Assembly (NCBI GenBank): GCA_903832055.1
Contig: CAILAC010000002.1
Location: forward strand, 310,001 to 374,000
DNA from: an uncultured Acidobacteriota bacterium
Lineage (GTDB): Bacteria; Acidobacteriota; Terriglobia; Terriglobales; Acidobacteriaceae
Direction of reading: 5' to 3'
Length of the DNA: 64,000 nucleotides
The position numbers and the translations under genes are program-made. Within the stretch, counting starts at the first letter, position 1, and each line of letters opens with the position of its first letter. Positions 41,174-51,675 of this stretch are shown here, piece after piece. The notes below the pieces were generated by a model that did no database searches, was not told the origin of the DNA, and saw nothing but the letters and a program-made list of their open reading frames with translations.

Positions 41174-42171
41174 CTCACGCGCAGCAGCATCTTGAGTGTG
41201 TCACCGGGCGTCCTGGTCATCGTGTCAAACGCCCGCTGCCCCTCTTCAAGGGGCATCTCAACCGTCCACGGGGTCAGGTCAATTTCTCCAGCCTTCAGCA
41301 ACCCGAGCGATCGCTCGAAATCGACAGGTGTATAGGCAAACGACATCACAACGCGATGCTCCTTGCGAATGCTGCTAACGAAGTCAATTTCACTGCGCTC
41401 TTTGGCCATGCCCAGCAGGACGACCTGCCCTCCAGGACGGCACAGATCAAATGCGGCCTGACGGGCAGACTCTGAGCCGCTCGCATCGAGGACAAGGTCA
41501 AGACCATAGCCGGCAAAGTCTCTCGCCTGCGCACGCCCTTCATCAGTGGCTGCATTCACAGCCAGAGTCGCGCCCATGGATCGAACCACAGCGAGCCGCT
41601 GCTCACTCACATCCTGCACGAGCACCTGTCGCACGCCCAGGCGCAGAGCCGTCAGCAGCGCCAGAGCACCCATTGTGCCCCCACCCACAATGCCCATGCG
41701 AAAGAACGGTTGCGGGGCCGCGAGGCGAAAGAGATGAACAATATTTGCCAGCGGCTCCGCAAGCACAGCGCGCGTGTCGGGGAAATCATCGGCAATGTCG
41801 TAGACCTGCGCATCCGGCACCACGACTGACTCGGCGTAGCATCCTGCCGTGGTATCCATGCCGAGCAGGCGCCAACTTGAACAGAGATTCTGCGCCCCGC
41901 TCAGGCATGCAGTGCAGCGCCCGCAACTTACGAGCGGATTGACCACGACTCGCTGCCCACCAGCACCCTGGCTGGCCCGACGCCCCACGAATTCATGCCC
42001 CAGAACCAGCGGTGCGACGCGACGACGGCTATGCCCGAGAAATCCCGAAATGTCTGAGCCACAGATTCCGGCTACGTTGACCAGGATTTCACTCTCGCCT
42101 GCCGCTGCCTGTGGACGCGGACGATCCTCAATTGCCACTTGATGTGGAGCCGTGTAGACCAGTGCACGCAT
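41170..42171 (-). CDS. Zinc-dependent medium-chain alcohol/polyol dehydrogenase
   Basis: 333 residues of the MDR family: catalytic zinc region GICGSDISGF and LGHEFVG, structural zinc loop CGRCTACLSGAQNLC with all four Cys, nucleotide-binding GIVGGGTMGALALL, and DLVLDASGSESARQA. It resembles threonine or galactitol-phosphate dehydrogenases and related sugar-acid dehydrogenases. It starts 46 bases after the PocR-AraC regulator on the same strand and is probably co-transcribed with it. In context it could oxidise a sugar or sugar-acid intermediate. Confidence 0.85.
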   Translation of the reverse strand: MRALVYTAPHQVAIEDRPRPQAAAGESEILVNVAGICGSDISGFLGHSRRRVAPLVLGHEFVGRRASQGAGGQRVVVNPLVSCGRCTACLSGAQNLCSSWRLLGMDTTAGCYAESVVVPDAQVYDIADDFPDTRAVLAEPLANIVHLFRLAAPQPFFRMGIVGGGTMGALALLTALRLGVRQVLVQDVSEQRLAVVRSMGATLAVNAATDEGRAQARDFAGYGLDLVLDASGSESARQAAFDLCRPGGQVVLLGMAKERSEIDFVSSIRKEHRVVMSFAYTPVDFERSLGLLKAGEIDLTPWTVEMPLEEGQRAFDTMTRTPGDTLKMLLRVS

Positions 42172-42216
42172 TGCTCAATCTCCTCGCATCTCTAAACTCG
42201 TCCGCCGCCGACGCAA

Positions 42217-44169
42217 CTAGCCAGCTCGCTCCAACTCATGAGCAGGATTTTCAAAACCACTCCAGCGCTGAGGTTCACTGGCATAGGCCCGCGGCGTGCA
42301 GTGCATGTACTTTTTGAAGACAGAAGCAAAGTAGGCCGGATTGCAAAAGCCGCAGCGGTCAGCCACTTCAGAGACATGCAGTCGCGGATCAAGCAGCAAC
42401 CGCCGCGCCATCTCAAGCCGTTGTCGAATCAGATATTCCTCGAGTGTATGCCCGCTGGTGCGGCTGTAAACGCGGCCCAGGTGCCCGGCCGAGAGCTTCA
42501 AGTCGTGAGCAATATCCTGGATCGTCACCTTCTCCGGGCCCAATTCACGAACCAGCCGCTGCGTCTCACTCACGATCTTTTCGTCGCGCTGGCTAAAGAG
42601 TTGCACCATTTGAACGCGCAATTGTTCAACAAAACTGCGGAACGCCTCTGCCATGGCAAAAGAGCTTGGCGAACCCACGATGATCTGAACCGCCCGGTCC
42701 TTGGCCAGATTGACCAGGACCCCGTTTGACCCCAGGGACGCCATTTCGCGCGCGAGATGCTCACAGGCCCAGGTCAGCAGTCCGCGAGCCTGCTGCAACT
42801 GGGCAATCGTCGCCGCGGCCGGTGCGGCGGCTGCCAGAAACTCCTGCACCGCAGCATTGACTGCCAAAATATCAGCCAATTGCAGAGCCTTGAGCACCTT
42901 GCCCAGGCTCTGCGTGGGCTGCTGCTGCCGGCTGGGTAGCGCTTCAAACCAGTTGATTGTCGAATGCCCCGAATCAAGCGCGGAGGAAGCCTCATGGTAA
43001 GCACGCAGCAGCTCAGTGGACTGCGCATGAGTGCTGCTGATGCCTACCCGCGCCATAGCAAGTCCCTGACCCCGCGCGGTACGCAAAAGAGCCTGCGCCA
43101 TTTCGTCAAGCAGCATCCGCTCGTGCCCATTGGTGCGTGATTTCTGCGCGGTAAAGATACAGATTTCCCCCGGCGTAATCACCGTAGCCAGGGTGTTCGG
43201 CCAGTTCTGGCAGCGGTCTTCGACCATGTGTGCAACCCGAGCCAGAGCAAGATGATTGCCAATGGCTGCTGCGCGCTCAGCCTCACGCCGCGGCGCTATC
43301 GGCTCCTGCGAATTCTGCATGGCAGTCTGCAGTCGCAGGATGAGCACCCGGTCCGGCAACCGCTCCAGGCCGACGCTGTTTGCGAGGGCATGCAATGCTT
43401 CCACGTTGTTGTCGGGGCCGTTGCTCATCTGCCCGGCGAGCATCATTTCAGCCAGCTGCCGGCGGTCAAGAGCCAGTTCACGCTCACGCACGCGCTGGAA
43501 TTCGCTCATGATTTCAAGCCGCTTCCAGGCATTGGCCAGGTAGCGCGCGAACACCTCAAGCATGCGCACCATCTCAGCCAATTGCGCCGTGGTCACAACA
43601 GGCACGCGATAATAGGCCTCTTCCAATCGGGCCATATCGATATGAGGCTGCCCGTCGAGGGCTGACCGCACCTGGGCAAATCCCTGGGGTGATGGCGGCT
43701 GCGTCAGCACCTGCCCGCTGAACAGGGTGCCCAGGTACTTGTCTTCGCATATCACTGGAACCGCAATGTCAGTCAATCCTACGTGGCAGGGATAGACCTG
43801 GCTGCATCCGGAGGTACGGCAACGTTCCTTTGCTGGCCTGTCGCTCCGTCCGCACGTCTGCTCTTCATGGCTGCCAAAGCCGTGCACCAGGTCGCAGAAA
43901 AGAGTACTGGGACTGGGCGAGGTACGCCCCGCCACTTCCCCTCCCCCGCTTTGCTGAGATATCTGCGCAATCTGAACAAGGGCATCGCAGGTATTGACGC
44001 GCGGCTTTTCGCCCGGGTCAAAAAGCTCCAGATCCTCCGCCCACATCAGTTCTACATTTCTGATGGGACTGGAGTGATTGATCAGGACCAGGAAGTACTC
44101 GAACAGCTCAAGGTCTTTTTTGAACTCCTGCTTGAGGGTCCCACCCAGAGCCGCTTTTTGCTTCTTCAT
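42217..44169 (-). CDS. PocR-AraC transcriptional regulator
   Basis: 650 residues. The N-terminal 190 read as a PocR sensory domain (ELFEYFLVLINHSSPIRNVE, TLFCDLVHGFG, CSQVYPCHVGLTDIAVPVICEDKYLGTLFSGQVL), which has cysteines suited to ligand or metal sensing. A middle region near 270-430 resembles the degenerate cyclase-like domain seen in some AraC regulators. The C-terminal 100 residues are a double HTH (VTIQDIAHDLKLSAGHLGRVYSRTSG ... VSEVADRCGFCNPAYFASVFKKY). It probably activates the neighbouring sugar genes in response to a pathway compound. SDR and alpha-galactosidase genes lie upstream on the same strand, the alcohol dehydrogenase downstream. Confidence 0.88.
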   Translation of the reverse strand: MKKQKAALGGTLKQEFKKDLELFEYFLVLINHSSPIRNVELMWAEDLELFDPGEKPRVNTCDALVQIAQISQQSGGGEVAGRTSPSPSTLFCDLVHGFGSHEEQTCGRSDRPAKERCRTSGCSQVYPCHVGLTDIAVPVICEDKYLGTLFSGQVLTQPPSPQGFAQVRSALDGQPHIDMARLEEAYYRVPVVTTAQLAEMVRMLEVFARYLANAWKRLEIMSEFQRVRERELALDRRQLAEMMLAGQMSNGPDNNVEALHALANSVGLERLPDRVLILRLQTAMQNSQEPIAPRREAERAAAIGNHLALARVAHMVEDRCQNWPNTLATVITPGEICIFTAQKSRTNGHERMLLDEMAQALLRTARGQGLAMARVGISSTHAQSTELLRAYHEASSALDSGHSTINWFEALPSRQQQPTQSLGKVLKALQLADILAVNAAVQEFLAAAAPAAATIAQLQQARGLLTWACEHLAREMASLGSNGVLVNLAKDRAVQIIVGSPSSFAMAEAFRSFVEQLRVQMVQLFSQRDEKIVSETQRLVRELGPEKVTIQDIAHDLKLSAGHLGRVYSRTSGHTLEEYLIRQRLEMARRLLLDPRLHVSEVADRCGFCNPAYFASVFKKYMHCTPRAYASEPQRWSGFENPAHELERAG

Positions 44170-44400
44170 GTCTGCTGATCTCCCGCCATGCCAGCCGCAT
44201 CACAAGTGTGCGTACCGGCAGCGGAACCAATCATATGCCGTGGGTCTATCCCTCGAATACCGAAAAAACGATGCTTTTCTTCGAAACATTGCGGATTATA
44301 TTGAAATTTTGATGCAGGTTCATGGGCAGACCCGAGGCAAAATCTCAATACCTCGACCGTGGCACACCTTTGGCAGCAGCTGTTCGGAAATCTACCTGAC

Positions 44401-45198
44401 TCACGGATGAGCGCGAATGGTCAGGCCCCCATCAACCACAAGGTGGGTACCGGTCACCCAGGCTGCCTGAGGTCCGGCAAGGTATGCGACAGCCGCCGCA
44501 ACATCGGCAGGCTTGCCACGCCGCCGCAACGGATGCAGAGCTGCCGTCTGTTCTGCCAGCGCCTGCGGGTCGCTTGAAGAACGCAGCCACTCGTCCCACA
44601 TGGGCGTATCAATGTAGCCGGGGCAGACCGCGTTCACGCGAATGTTCCTGGACGCAAGCTCCAGAGCCAGGTTCCGCGTGAGCGCAACCAGACCTGCCTT
44701 GGAACATGCGTAGGGGATTGAATTTTCAAAAGCGTGACTTGCATGAATGGAACTGATGTTGACGATGGCACCACCGGTTTCAGGAAAGAACGGTATGAGT
44801 GCCTGACTGACCAACAGCGGGGCGCGCAGATTAACGGCGATGACATGATCAAACACCATGGCCGTCACTTCGCTGAGCGGTAAGTCAAGCTCAATTGCAG
44901 CATTGTTAATCAGCACATCGACACTAACATCCAAGGTTCGAATCGCAAGGGCGAGTTCTTTGATCTCTCGCGGATCGGCGAGATCAGCAACAACAAAATC
45001 AACCATTGACCCATAGGCATGGCGCAACGTTTCCACTGCTTCGGAAACACCCAAAGCATTGCGATCCACCAGTATCAGCCGGGCCCCACGCGCGAGCAGG
45101 TCCTCCGCAATGGCCCGGCCAATTCCTCTGGCTGCGCCAGTAACAATGACCACCTTGCCGGTGAATTCTCGTGTTGACTCCTGAAGCTTGTCAGGCAT
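44401..45198 (-). CDS. SDR-family sugar dehydrogenase
   Basis: 265 residues, classical short-chain dehydrogenase: cofactor motif VTGAARGIGRAIAED, NNAAIEL, catalytic Ser in NISSIHASH, YACSK with the Tyr-Lys pair, and NAVCPGYIDTPMW. The Asp in ILVDRN after the second strand suggests NAD. Its stop lies 232 bases before the regulator and its start five bases after the alpha-galactosidase stop, so it is co-transcribed with that gene. Likely role: oxidising the sugar freed by the glycosidase (galactose or fucose dehydrogenase type), feeding the enolase-family dehydratase. Confidence 0.85.
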   Translation of the reverse strand: MPDKLQESTREFTGKVVIVTGAARGIGRAIAEDLLARGARLILVDRNALGVSEAVETLRHAYGSMVDFVVADLADPREIKELALAIRTLDVSVDVLINNAAIELDLPLSEVTAMVFDHVIAVNLRAPLLVSQALIPFFPETGGAIVNISSIHASHAFENSIPYACSKAGLVALTRNLALELASRNIRVNAVCPGYIDTPMWDEWLRSSSDPQALAEQTAALHPLRRRGKPADVAAAVAYLAGPQAAWVTGTHLVVDGGLTIRAHP

Positions 45199-45202
45199 TT
45201 CT

Positions 45203-47479
45203 CTACCTCTTCAGTCCCGGCTCTGAAGTTAGCCCGGCAGATGATTTGTTCGACGGTAATTCTTGCAGGAACACAAGCTCAGAACTGAGAGGATGCGCAA
45301 GATGGATTGAGAGACCGGTCGTCATCAATTCCCTTCCCGTGATGGTTCCATCAGGCGCTGTCGCGTCTTCAAAGTGCACGCGATAGTGCGCGGCATCTTT
45401 CAGGCCTGCAAGCAGAAAACGATGCTCGCTCTCATCCCTGATCGAGCCTCGAAATGCAAAGACTACACCATCTTTTCGCGACGGATCCCAGTACTCTACG
45501 CCATCCCACTGTACCCCATCGGGTCGATTGGACACATGATAGAGTTGCGCGTCTCGAATGAGCGGCCGCAGCTTCTCTTTATAGAGTGCAAATGCCCGCC
45601 GAGCTGCCTCATGCTGTTCTGGCGACCATACGGTTGTATCGAGCATGATTGTGGTCCAACCCATCATGCCGCTGCGCAACATGTAGCGGAAGTTTTCGAT
45701 ATTGGCGACGGGCCACTTCTCGACATAGCTCTCCAGCATTGCCGCTGGTAAAACAAAGCTGGTGTCGTAGAATGCGCGGCGATTGGACAGTGGATCATAG
45801 GTATCGGTGATGGAAAAATAATCACCATGCGCAGCTGATCCAAAGTCAACCATGCGACCGCCATCATTGCATATCTCCAGCAGCAGGCCCGGATGCTCGC
45901 GCCGCAGTTGCGCATAGATGTCGTAGTAGGCGCGTACCGCGTGATAGCTCACGTCGGTTGAGTTGGATGCAACCGCAAAATCAAATCCAGAGTCATGCGA
46001 AACCTTGATTGAACTCATGTTCGGCGGAGCATGTGGATGATCTTCGCGCGTGCAGCCTTGCGCGACCAGATAGCCATCATGCTCCAGCATGTCGAGATGA
46101 TTGTCTTCAACCAGGCGCTTGACCTCTTTGGCCGCATATTCCTTCGCAGCAGGCACTCCGAGATCAATCGTCTGGCCCTTGAATTCCTCCGGCTTCCAGT
46201 CTGCTGGTAGGTCATTCACAAGCCAATCACGAACTTTTGGATCGCGCACATTCAGGGCACCCGGCGCCGTATCCAGCGCGGCCTGCGTCCAATCTACCCA
46301 GATGCCAAAGCGCAATCCCTGCCTGTGCGCTTCATCGGCAATCGCGGTCAGGCCATGCGGAAACTTCTTCGGATCGGCATACCAGTCACCCACTCCGCGA
46401 AACCATCCCGCATCAATGTGAAACATCTCCAGTCCAAGCTCTTTTGATTCTGAAATCATGCGCATTGACAGCGCTTCATCCACCTGCATGCCACTGCCCC
46501 AACTGTTATTGACGAGCAGCGGATAGTGGGTGTCTTTCCACGCCTGAGCGTTGTTCAGAACTGCTCTTACCCAGGGCCGCAACTGGTTGCCGGCGCCATC
46601 AGGCCCGCCTTCAAACGCTCCAAGAAATGCTGTCGGAGTCTCAAACTTTCCGCCTGCTGCAAGCCGCGTTCGAAATGGTCCAGGCTCCGGGTTAAGTCCA
46701 ACATCGCTGGTAAGCGTGTCGTGCTCACGTGCAAGTGTGATGCGCGTTCTGCCACTGAATTCAATGCCCGTAAACCACCCTGCTCGCGAACCGCTGGCTC
46801 CATAAACGAACTCGGCCGGAATGATCTCGCGAGCCTCTCCCTTGATCGGTCGCGCGTAGGTTGAAGATCGCCCAATCCACTGATATCCATCTGCAATGCT
46901 TTCAAGATGGGTACCTTCAGCAGATGGTGAATCCGCGCCCTTCTCTACGTAAAAATTCTTAAGCTCCGCGCCGGGCTTCAACTTCCAGGCCATGCTGAGC
47001 GAGTTCACCATGGGCAACCACAGTTCCTGATCTCCCAGGTTCTCGACAATAATTGAGTGTTCAATCGGGCCAAAGCCTGCGCGTGTTTCCCATTGCCAGC
47101 GCAAACGCAGATGCGGTTTCGCTGACTCATACACAAAGCTCACATGATGAGCATCAGAGAGGCTGGCCGCCTGCTTCCATTCCCAGACAATTGGTGTCTC
47201 TACACCATCCAAATCCACGCTGGCAGGTAACGATTCGCTGCGCAAGTTCGTCCAGGAGTTCGCGCTTCCTGCATGTCCATTGAGGCTGACCAAGCTAGGC
47301 CCATGCAATCCCGCATGCACGTGAATGCGCACGTCGGTCGTGCCGATCCATGCTTCGCTGGACTTCTTGATCGCTTCTGAATTGCACGCGATCGCACAGC
47401 CCCACATGACCACACATACAGCAACGGCTACCTGCTTGCATCGACACAGCATCCGAATCATTTGCTTGCCTCTTGTCAT
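45203..47479 (-). CDS. Exported alpha-galactosidase-like glycoside hydrolase (GH36 / clan D)
   Basis: From ATG 47479 (GGAAGG 4-9 bases upstream) 758 residues, beginning with a basic N-terminus and a hydrophobic VAVAVCVVMWGCAIAC that may be a lipoprotein signal. The N-terminal supersandwich (residues 35-280) precedes a TIM barrel with VNNSWGSGMQVDEALSMRMI, MFHIDAGWFRGVGDWYADP, GLRFGIWVDW, the nucleophile region DMLEHDGYL, and the acid/base region YFSITDTYDPLSNR. The nucleophile motif lacks the usual KWD, so the exact substrate may differ from plain alpha-galactosides. A frame opening at 47665 exists but runs into the receptor gene's end. Confidence 0.82.
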   Translation of the reverse strand: MTRGKQMIRMLCRCKQVAVAVCVVMWGCAIACNSEAIKKSSEAWIGTTDVRIHVHAGLHGPSLVSLNGHAGSANSWTNLRSESLPASVDLDGVETPIVWEWKQAASLSDAHHVSFVYESAKPHLRLRWQWETRAGFGPIEHSIIVENLGDQELWLPMVNSLSMAWKLKPGAELKNFYVEKGADSPSAEGTHLESIADGYQWIGRSSTYARPIKGEAREIIPAEFVYGASGSRAGWFTGIEFSGRTRITLAREHDTLTSDVGLNPEPGPFRTRLAAGGKFETPTAFLGAFEGGPDGAGNQLRPWVRAVLNNAQAWKDTHYPLLVNNSWGSGMQVDEALSMRMISESKELGLEMFHIDAGWFRGVGDWYADPKKFPHGLTAIADEAHRQGLRFGIWVDWTQAALDTAPGALNVRDPKVRDWLVNDLPADWKPEEFKGQTIDLGVPAAKEYAAKEVKRLVEDNHLDMLEHDGYLVAQGCTREDHPHAPPNMSSIKVSHDSGFDFAVASNSTDVSYHAVRAYYDIYAQLRREHPGLLLEICNDGGRMVDFGSAAHGDYFSITDTYDPLSNRRAFYDTSFVLPAAMLESYVEKWPVANIENFRYMLRSGMMGWTTIMLDTTVWSPEQHEAARRAFALYKEKLRPLIRDAQLYHVSNRPDGVQWDGVEYWDPSRKDGVVFAFRGSIRDESEHRFLLAGLKDAAHYRVHFEDATAPDGTITGRELMTTGLSIHLAHPLSSELVFLQELPSNKSSAGLTSEPGLKR

Positions 47480-47667
47480 GAACCTTCCAGAACCCTGCGA
47501 AGGCAGCCACTTTTCGCGGCAATTGAAGCAACACCTATCTGAAGAGAAAAACAGAACTCTCGCGCACATGCAACTGAGCGCTTCTGTTCCGAAGTATTTG
47601 AAAGAAAGCTCGAGACTTGCAGAAGAGACGCGACACCGATCCGCGTCTCCTCCTGCATTTCTCAAGA

Positions 47668-50600
47668 CTAGAAGAAGAAGCGGCCGCCAATCTGCATCAC
47701 CCTCTGTCCAGTCTTTCCGTTGATTCCGCCAAACGTCGGCGAGTCTGGATCGGCAATGACACTGCCGAAATTCGGATGATTGAGGATGTTCTGCGCTTCG
47801 ATGCGTACTTCAAAATACCGCGACTCGTTCGAAGAGATATAGAACTTCTTGAGGATGCTCGCATCCGTATAGAAATCCCCTGGGTTGCGCAGGTCGGCAA
47901 ACATAACCGGCGCATTGCTCAGCGAGTAGTCCGGCGTGCGCTTGAATGCATTTGCATTCAAAACACCCGTGGCGCTTCCGTTGACAAACTGCCCGTTGAC
48001 GACCAATGCGTTGCCGTAGTTGGTGCCGTGCTTGTAGCTATGATTGGCCAATGACCAGCGCAGAGCTGCGCCCGGCGCGGTGTTGCCACCATCAACAGTC
48101 GGAAGCAGGACCGGCGTTCCCTTTACGTCCCACGTGCTGATGCCGGCAAGAGCCCATCCACCCGCCACAGCTTCCATAAGATAGCCGCCAAGACCAGTCG
48201 GCTGATTCATGAACTGGCGATGCCTTCCAAACGGAAGATCGTAGTTATAGTTCAGCTTCAGGGTCTGAGGCAATTCATACAAGGCAACACCATAGCCCTC
48301 CATCAGGTTATGCGGATTCTGCAATTTTCCAGCCGTCGCTCCAAACTGGTGAACATCGCTGCTGGCCGTATTGCTGAGTGTCTTGCGAACTGCGTAGGAA
48401 GCCAGGAGCGCCAGACCGTGGAAGTTGCGCGTCTGAATCTGCACGTTGGCAAAGTTAGAGAACGACTTGCCCCATGTTGCCTGGCCCGGTGTTGTCGATG
48501 TCGTACCCGCATATTGCGGAGACAATGCAAGCAACTGGCTCAACGCCACTGTCGGCTGGCTGGCAAACGTCTGCGATTGGCCATAAAACGGATTCGGCAC
48601 CTGATCATTCAAGTGTGTGCCCAATTGATAGAAGCCGACTGGAGTGTTATTCAAGCTCCAGTTCCAGACATTGGTCAGCAGGTGCACGCCCTTGATGCCC
48701 TGATACTCGGCAGTGAGGACCCAGTCCTTGCTCAACTGGCGCTGAACACTCGCTCCCCACATGTAATCGGTGGGAGTATCGTAGTGGCCAATGGTGGTGC
48801 CGGTCTGGTCAAAATTGCCAGCTGCCCCATAACTCGCATACCAGTAATCCTGATTACTCTTGAGAGGCGGCACAAAGCCGAGATTCGAACCGCTCGGTTG
48901 CAGCGGGAACGTCCCAAGGCCATGATCGTTTCCAAATTCACTTACCCAGTGCTGGCCATCGAGCGTCGGCACCTGGTTGAATGTGTTTGAGTTGTAGTAG
49001 AAGCTCAACCAGTCCGTCGCCAGTCCATTCAGTCCCTGATCCACGGTACCCGCGCTCAGGTGAAGTACCGTCTTGTCGTTGACCTGCCAGTTGATTCCAA
49101 GGCGCGGAGCAAAGTTGGCGATGTTTGTGGTGTAGAGATTCTTCTGTGGATACTCCTTGGTTCCTATCAGTGCTACGCGCCCGGTTGCTCCCTGCGAGAG
49201 CCATGCTGGCTGGGGCATACCTGCCAGCGCAGGTTCTGCTGCGAGTACCTGTTCCCACGACCAGCCGCTGTTTGCTGACAGTACATCCTTCGCATTCAGG
49301 TCATAGACGAGACTTCCAGGCACATGACGCCCCTGCTTGGCTCCATCATGATCCCAGCGAAGTCCGATCTGTACGGTCAGTTTCGTATTCACCTTCCAGT
49401 CATCCATGACATATGCGGCTTCATTCCAACCAAAAGGAGTGATGTTCCAGTTGCCCCACTGAAAGAAGCTGGAAGAACCCATCATCAACTCGGCAAGCGG
49501 ACTACCTGAGAGACCATCGTTCTGGTTCCAGTACTGGTTTGAACCGCCGCCGGGATTGACCCATGCTGCACCAGTCTTGTCACCACCTTGTTCAGTGAAG
49601 CGAATAAACGACTGCTCATAACCTAACTTGAAGGTGTGCCGGCCGAGGAGTCGGGTCACAGATATGCTGCCGTTGTCAGACTGTGTAATGAACGAGTCAT
49701 ATTCTGCGCCGCCTACCGGCGTATAACCGCTGACGGTCATTGCCGGCGGAATCTGGTTTGTCGATTTTTCGCTATTACTCTTGAGCAGGGGATCAAAAGC
49801 CCAGTTGGATGTGTCCACCTTGGGATCAGGAGCCGAACCCAATCCTGAAACGCCATTGCTGATCAGCTTTGAAACTGCGAATCCGAGGTGCCCGTTGAAT
49901 ACAGTCTTGGGCGTAGGAGTCCACGTGTACAGTAGGCTCCCGCTCCAATCATCGTCCGTCGTTACCGATTCCGCTGCGTGAGCAAAGGGCGCGGGAATGT
50001 TGTTCGTCATCATCGAACGGCTGATGCTGCCCTGCAGATGTTGGTTGTCATGGAGGGCATCATCAAGGCGAAGAAAGACCTTATCGGTAGGCCTCGTCGT
50101 GCTGATCGAGTCATAACGATTGTTCGCATGGTCACTGTTCGCAGACGGACTGTGATTGGGCTGCGGCCATAGTGCGAGGTAGTCGAGAAACAGGCCACTC
50201 TGCCCAGAGACGGGGCAGGTCAGGCTGCCGCAATTGACCGTTGAACCGTAAGCAGCTGGAATCTTGTTCCCAGGAAACTGAGGACGAATCCAGCAGGGAG
50301 ATGAACCTGCCAGCGGCCCGGTGCAATCCTCTGCATTCGAATCAGTTGTTCCATTGAACGGATCATAGATGGTGGCGGTGACCGGAACTCCGTTGATGTT
50401 ATTGATGACCGTCTCAGAAAAGTCACCCTGATGATTCAAAATCGTGGGCACGCTGCTCACAATCGATTGCCCGCGAGAAAATCTTTCACCTTCCCAGGCT
50501 GCATAGAAGAACGTCCGATCCACGCCGTTGTAAAGATGCGGTATCTTCACAGGGCCACCGAACGCAGCTCCGTAGTTGTATTGGTTAAACGCCTGTCTCG

Positions 50601-51489
50601 GGTTTCCCAGAGAGTTGTCGGTCCAATCATTGCCGTTCAGTGTTTCATTGCGGAAGTAGAAGAACGCGCGGCCGTGATACGTGTTGGTGCCGCTTTGCGT
50701 TTCCATGGAGATGATGCCGCCGGCGTACCGCCCCTTGTCGGCGGTCAGCACACCGCTCTCAACTCGAAACTCACCAATCGAATCAGGCGTGGGTATCGAG
50801 CGGTTGGTGGCGTTGAACTCCGCCTCCTGCACCTGGTTTCCATCGACGGTAATGCTCGTGCCGTTGACCTGGCCGCCCGAAACCGAATAACTGTTGCCCG
50901 TGTTGGCGATCAGGTAGGCTGAATTACCGAGCGTTCCAATCTGATCGCTCAGCGGCCCTTGCCCCTGAATCGAAGGAATTGTCGCCGTCAGGTCAAGCGA
51001 ATTCCGGTTCAATTGCGGCAGTTCCGTGATCATCTTGTTATCAAGAACATCAGAGGTGCTGGACTCGTCCGACGAGATCAGCGACGTAGCGCTCGTCACC
51101 GTCACCGTTGTCTCAATGGCTCCCGGCTTCAAAGCAAAGTTCTGAGACAAGTGGTCGCCTGTGCTCAGGTGCAGCCCTGAACGCTTCTCAGTTCCAAAGC
51201 CCGCGGCGCTCACCGTCACCGAATACGCCCCCGGCAACACTTCAGGAAGAACGTAGATGCCTGCGGTGTTGGCCACTGCAGAATAGGGAACGTTCGTCGC
51301 GAGATTTACCGCGCGAATCTCAGCTCCGGGTACCGCGGCGCCGGTTGTGTCAGTGACCTGGCCGCTCAACTGCGCGTTTGAGCTTTGGGCATTCATCAGC
51401 GGACTCAACATCATTGCCAGCATCATCACAACCGATGCCACGATCGCAGTTCGGCACACCACGGATTGAGTTTTTTGGGAAATCATCAT
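47668..51489 (-). CDS. TonB-dependent receptor, Oar-like, with carboxypeptidase-regulatory N-domain
   Basis: From ATG 51489 (GGAGG nine bases before) 1273 residues. Signal peptide near residues 12-35 (VASVVMMLAMMLSPLMNAQ), then a carboxypeptidase-regulatory-like Ig domain (LSGQVTDTTGAAVPGAEIRA ... GIYVLPEVLPGAYSVTVSA), a plug region (ITELPQLNRNSLDLTATIPS ... TSITVDGNQVQEAEF), and a beta-barrel of about 1000 residues ending in an aromatic strand (QRVMQIGGRFFF). Such receptors in Acidobacteria are thought to take up glycans or polymers with TonB energy. The alpha-galactosidase gene follows by 188 bases; no SusD-like partner is present. Confidence 0.92.
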   Translation of the reverse strand: MMISQKTQSVVCRTAIVASVVMMLAMMLSPLMNAQSSNAQLSGQVTDTTGAAVPGAEIRAVNLATNVPYSAVANTAGIYVLPEVLPGAYSVTVSAAGFGTEKRSGLHLSTGDHLSQNFALKPGAIETTVTVTSATSLISSDESSTSDVLDNKMITELPQLNRNSLDLTATIPSIQGQGPLSDQIGTLGNSAYLIANTGNSYSVSGGQVNGTSITVDGNQVQEAEFNATNRSIPTPDSIGEFRVESGVLTADKGRYAGGIISMETQSGTNTYHGRAFFYFRNETLNGNDWTDNSLGNPRQAFNQYNYGAAFGGPVKIPHLYNGVDRTFFYAAWEGERFSRGQSIVSSVPTILNHQGDFSETVINNINGVPVTATIYDPFNGTTDSNAEDCTGPLAGSSPCWIRPQFPGNKIPAAYGSTVNCGSLTCPVSGQSGLFLDYLALWPQPNHSPSANSDHANNRYDSISTTRPTDKVFLRLDDALHDNQHLQGSISRSMMTNNIPAPFAHAAESVTTDDDWSGSLLYTWTPTPKTVFNGHLGFAVSKLISNGVSGLGSAPDPKVDTSNWAFDPLLKSNSEKSTNQIPPAMTVSGYTPVGGAEYDSFITQSDNGSISVTRLLGRHTFKLGYEQSFIRFTEQGGDKTGAAWVNPGGGSNQYWNQNDGLSGSPLAELMMGSSSFFQWGNWNITPFGWNEAAYVMDDWKVNTKLTVQIGLRWDHDGAKQGRHVPGSLVYDLNAKDVLSANSGWSWEQVLAAEPALAGMPQPAWLSQGATGRVALIGTKEYPQKNLYTTNIANFAPRLGINWQVNDKTVLHLSAGTVDQGLNGLATDWLSFYYNSNTFNQVPTLDGQHWVSEFGNDHGLGTFPLQPSGSNLGFVPPLKSNQDYWYASYGAAGNFDQTGTTIGHYDTPTDYMWGASVQRQLSKDWVLTAEYQGIKGVHLLTNVWNWSLNNTPVGFYQLGTHLNDQVPNPFYGQSQTFASQPTVALSQLLALSPQYAGTTSTTPGQATWGKSFSNFANVQIQTRNFHGLALLASYAVRKTLSNTASSDVHQFGATAGKLQNPHNLMEGYGVALYELPQTLKLNYNYDLPFGRHRQFMNQPTGLGGYLMEAVAGGWALAGISTWDVKGTPVLLPTVDGGNTAPGAALRWSLANHSYKHGTNYGNALVVNGQFVNGSATGVLNANAFKRTPDYSLSNAPVMFADLRNPGDFYTDASILKKFYISSNESRYFEVRIEAQNILNHPNFGSVIADPDSPTFGGINGKTGQRVMQIGGRFFF

Positions 51490-51675
51490 GAAACGTCGCC
51501 TCCAGAAATCCAGTCGAGCCACAGGCGAAATACTCGGCCCGGATTATCTAGCTCCTATTGATAATCCTGGCGCAAATCATCGTCTATGCAGGATGGCGAT
51601 ATTTCTTATGCTTTAGCGCTCTGGGATGCTCTCAACTGACCGGCCGGAGCTTGCCATTGGCTGTATGCACTCGAA

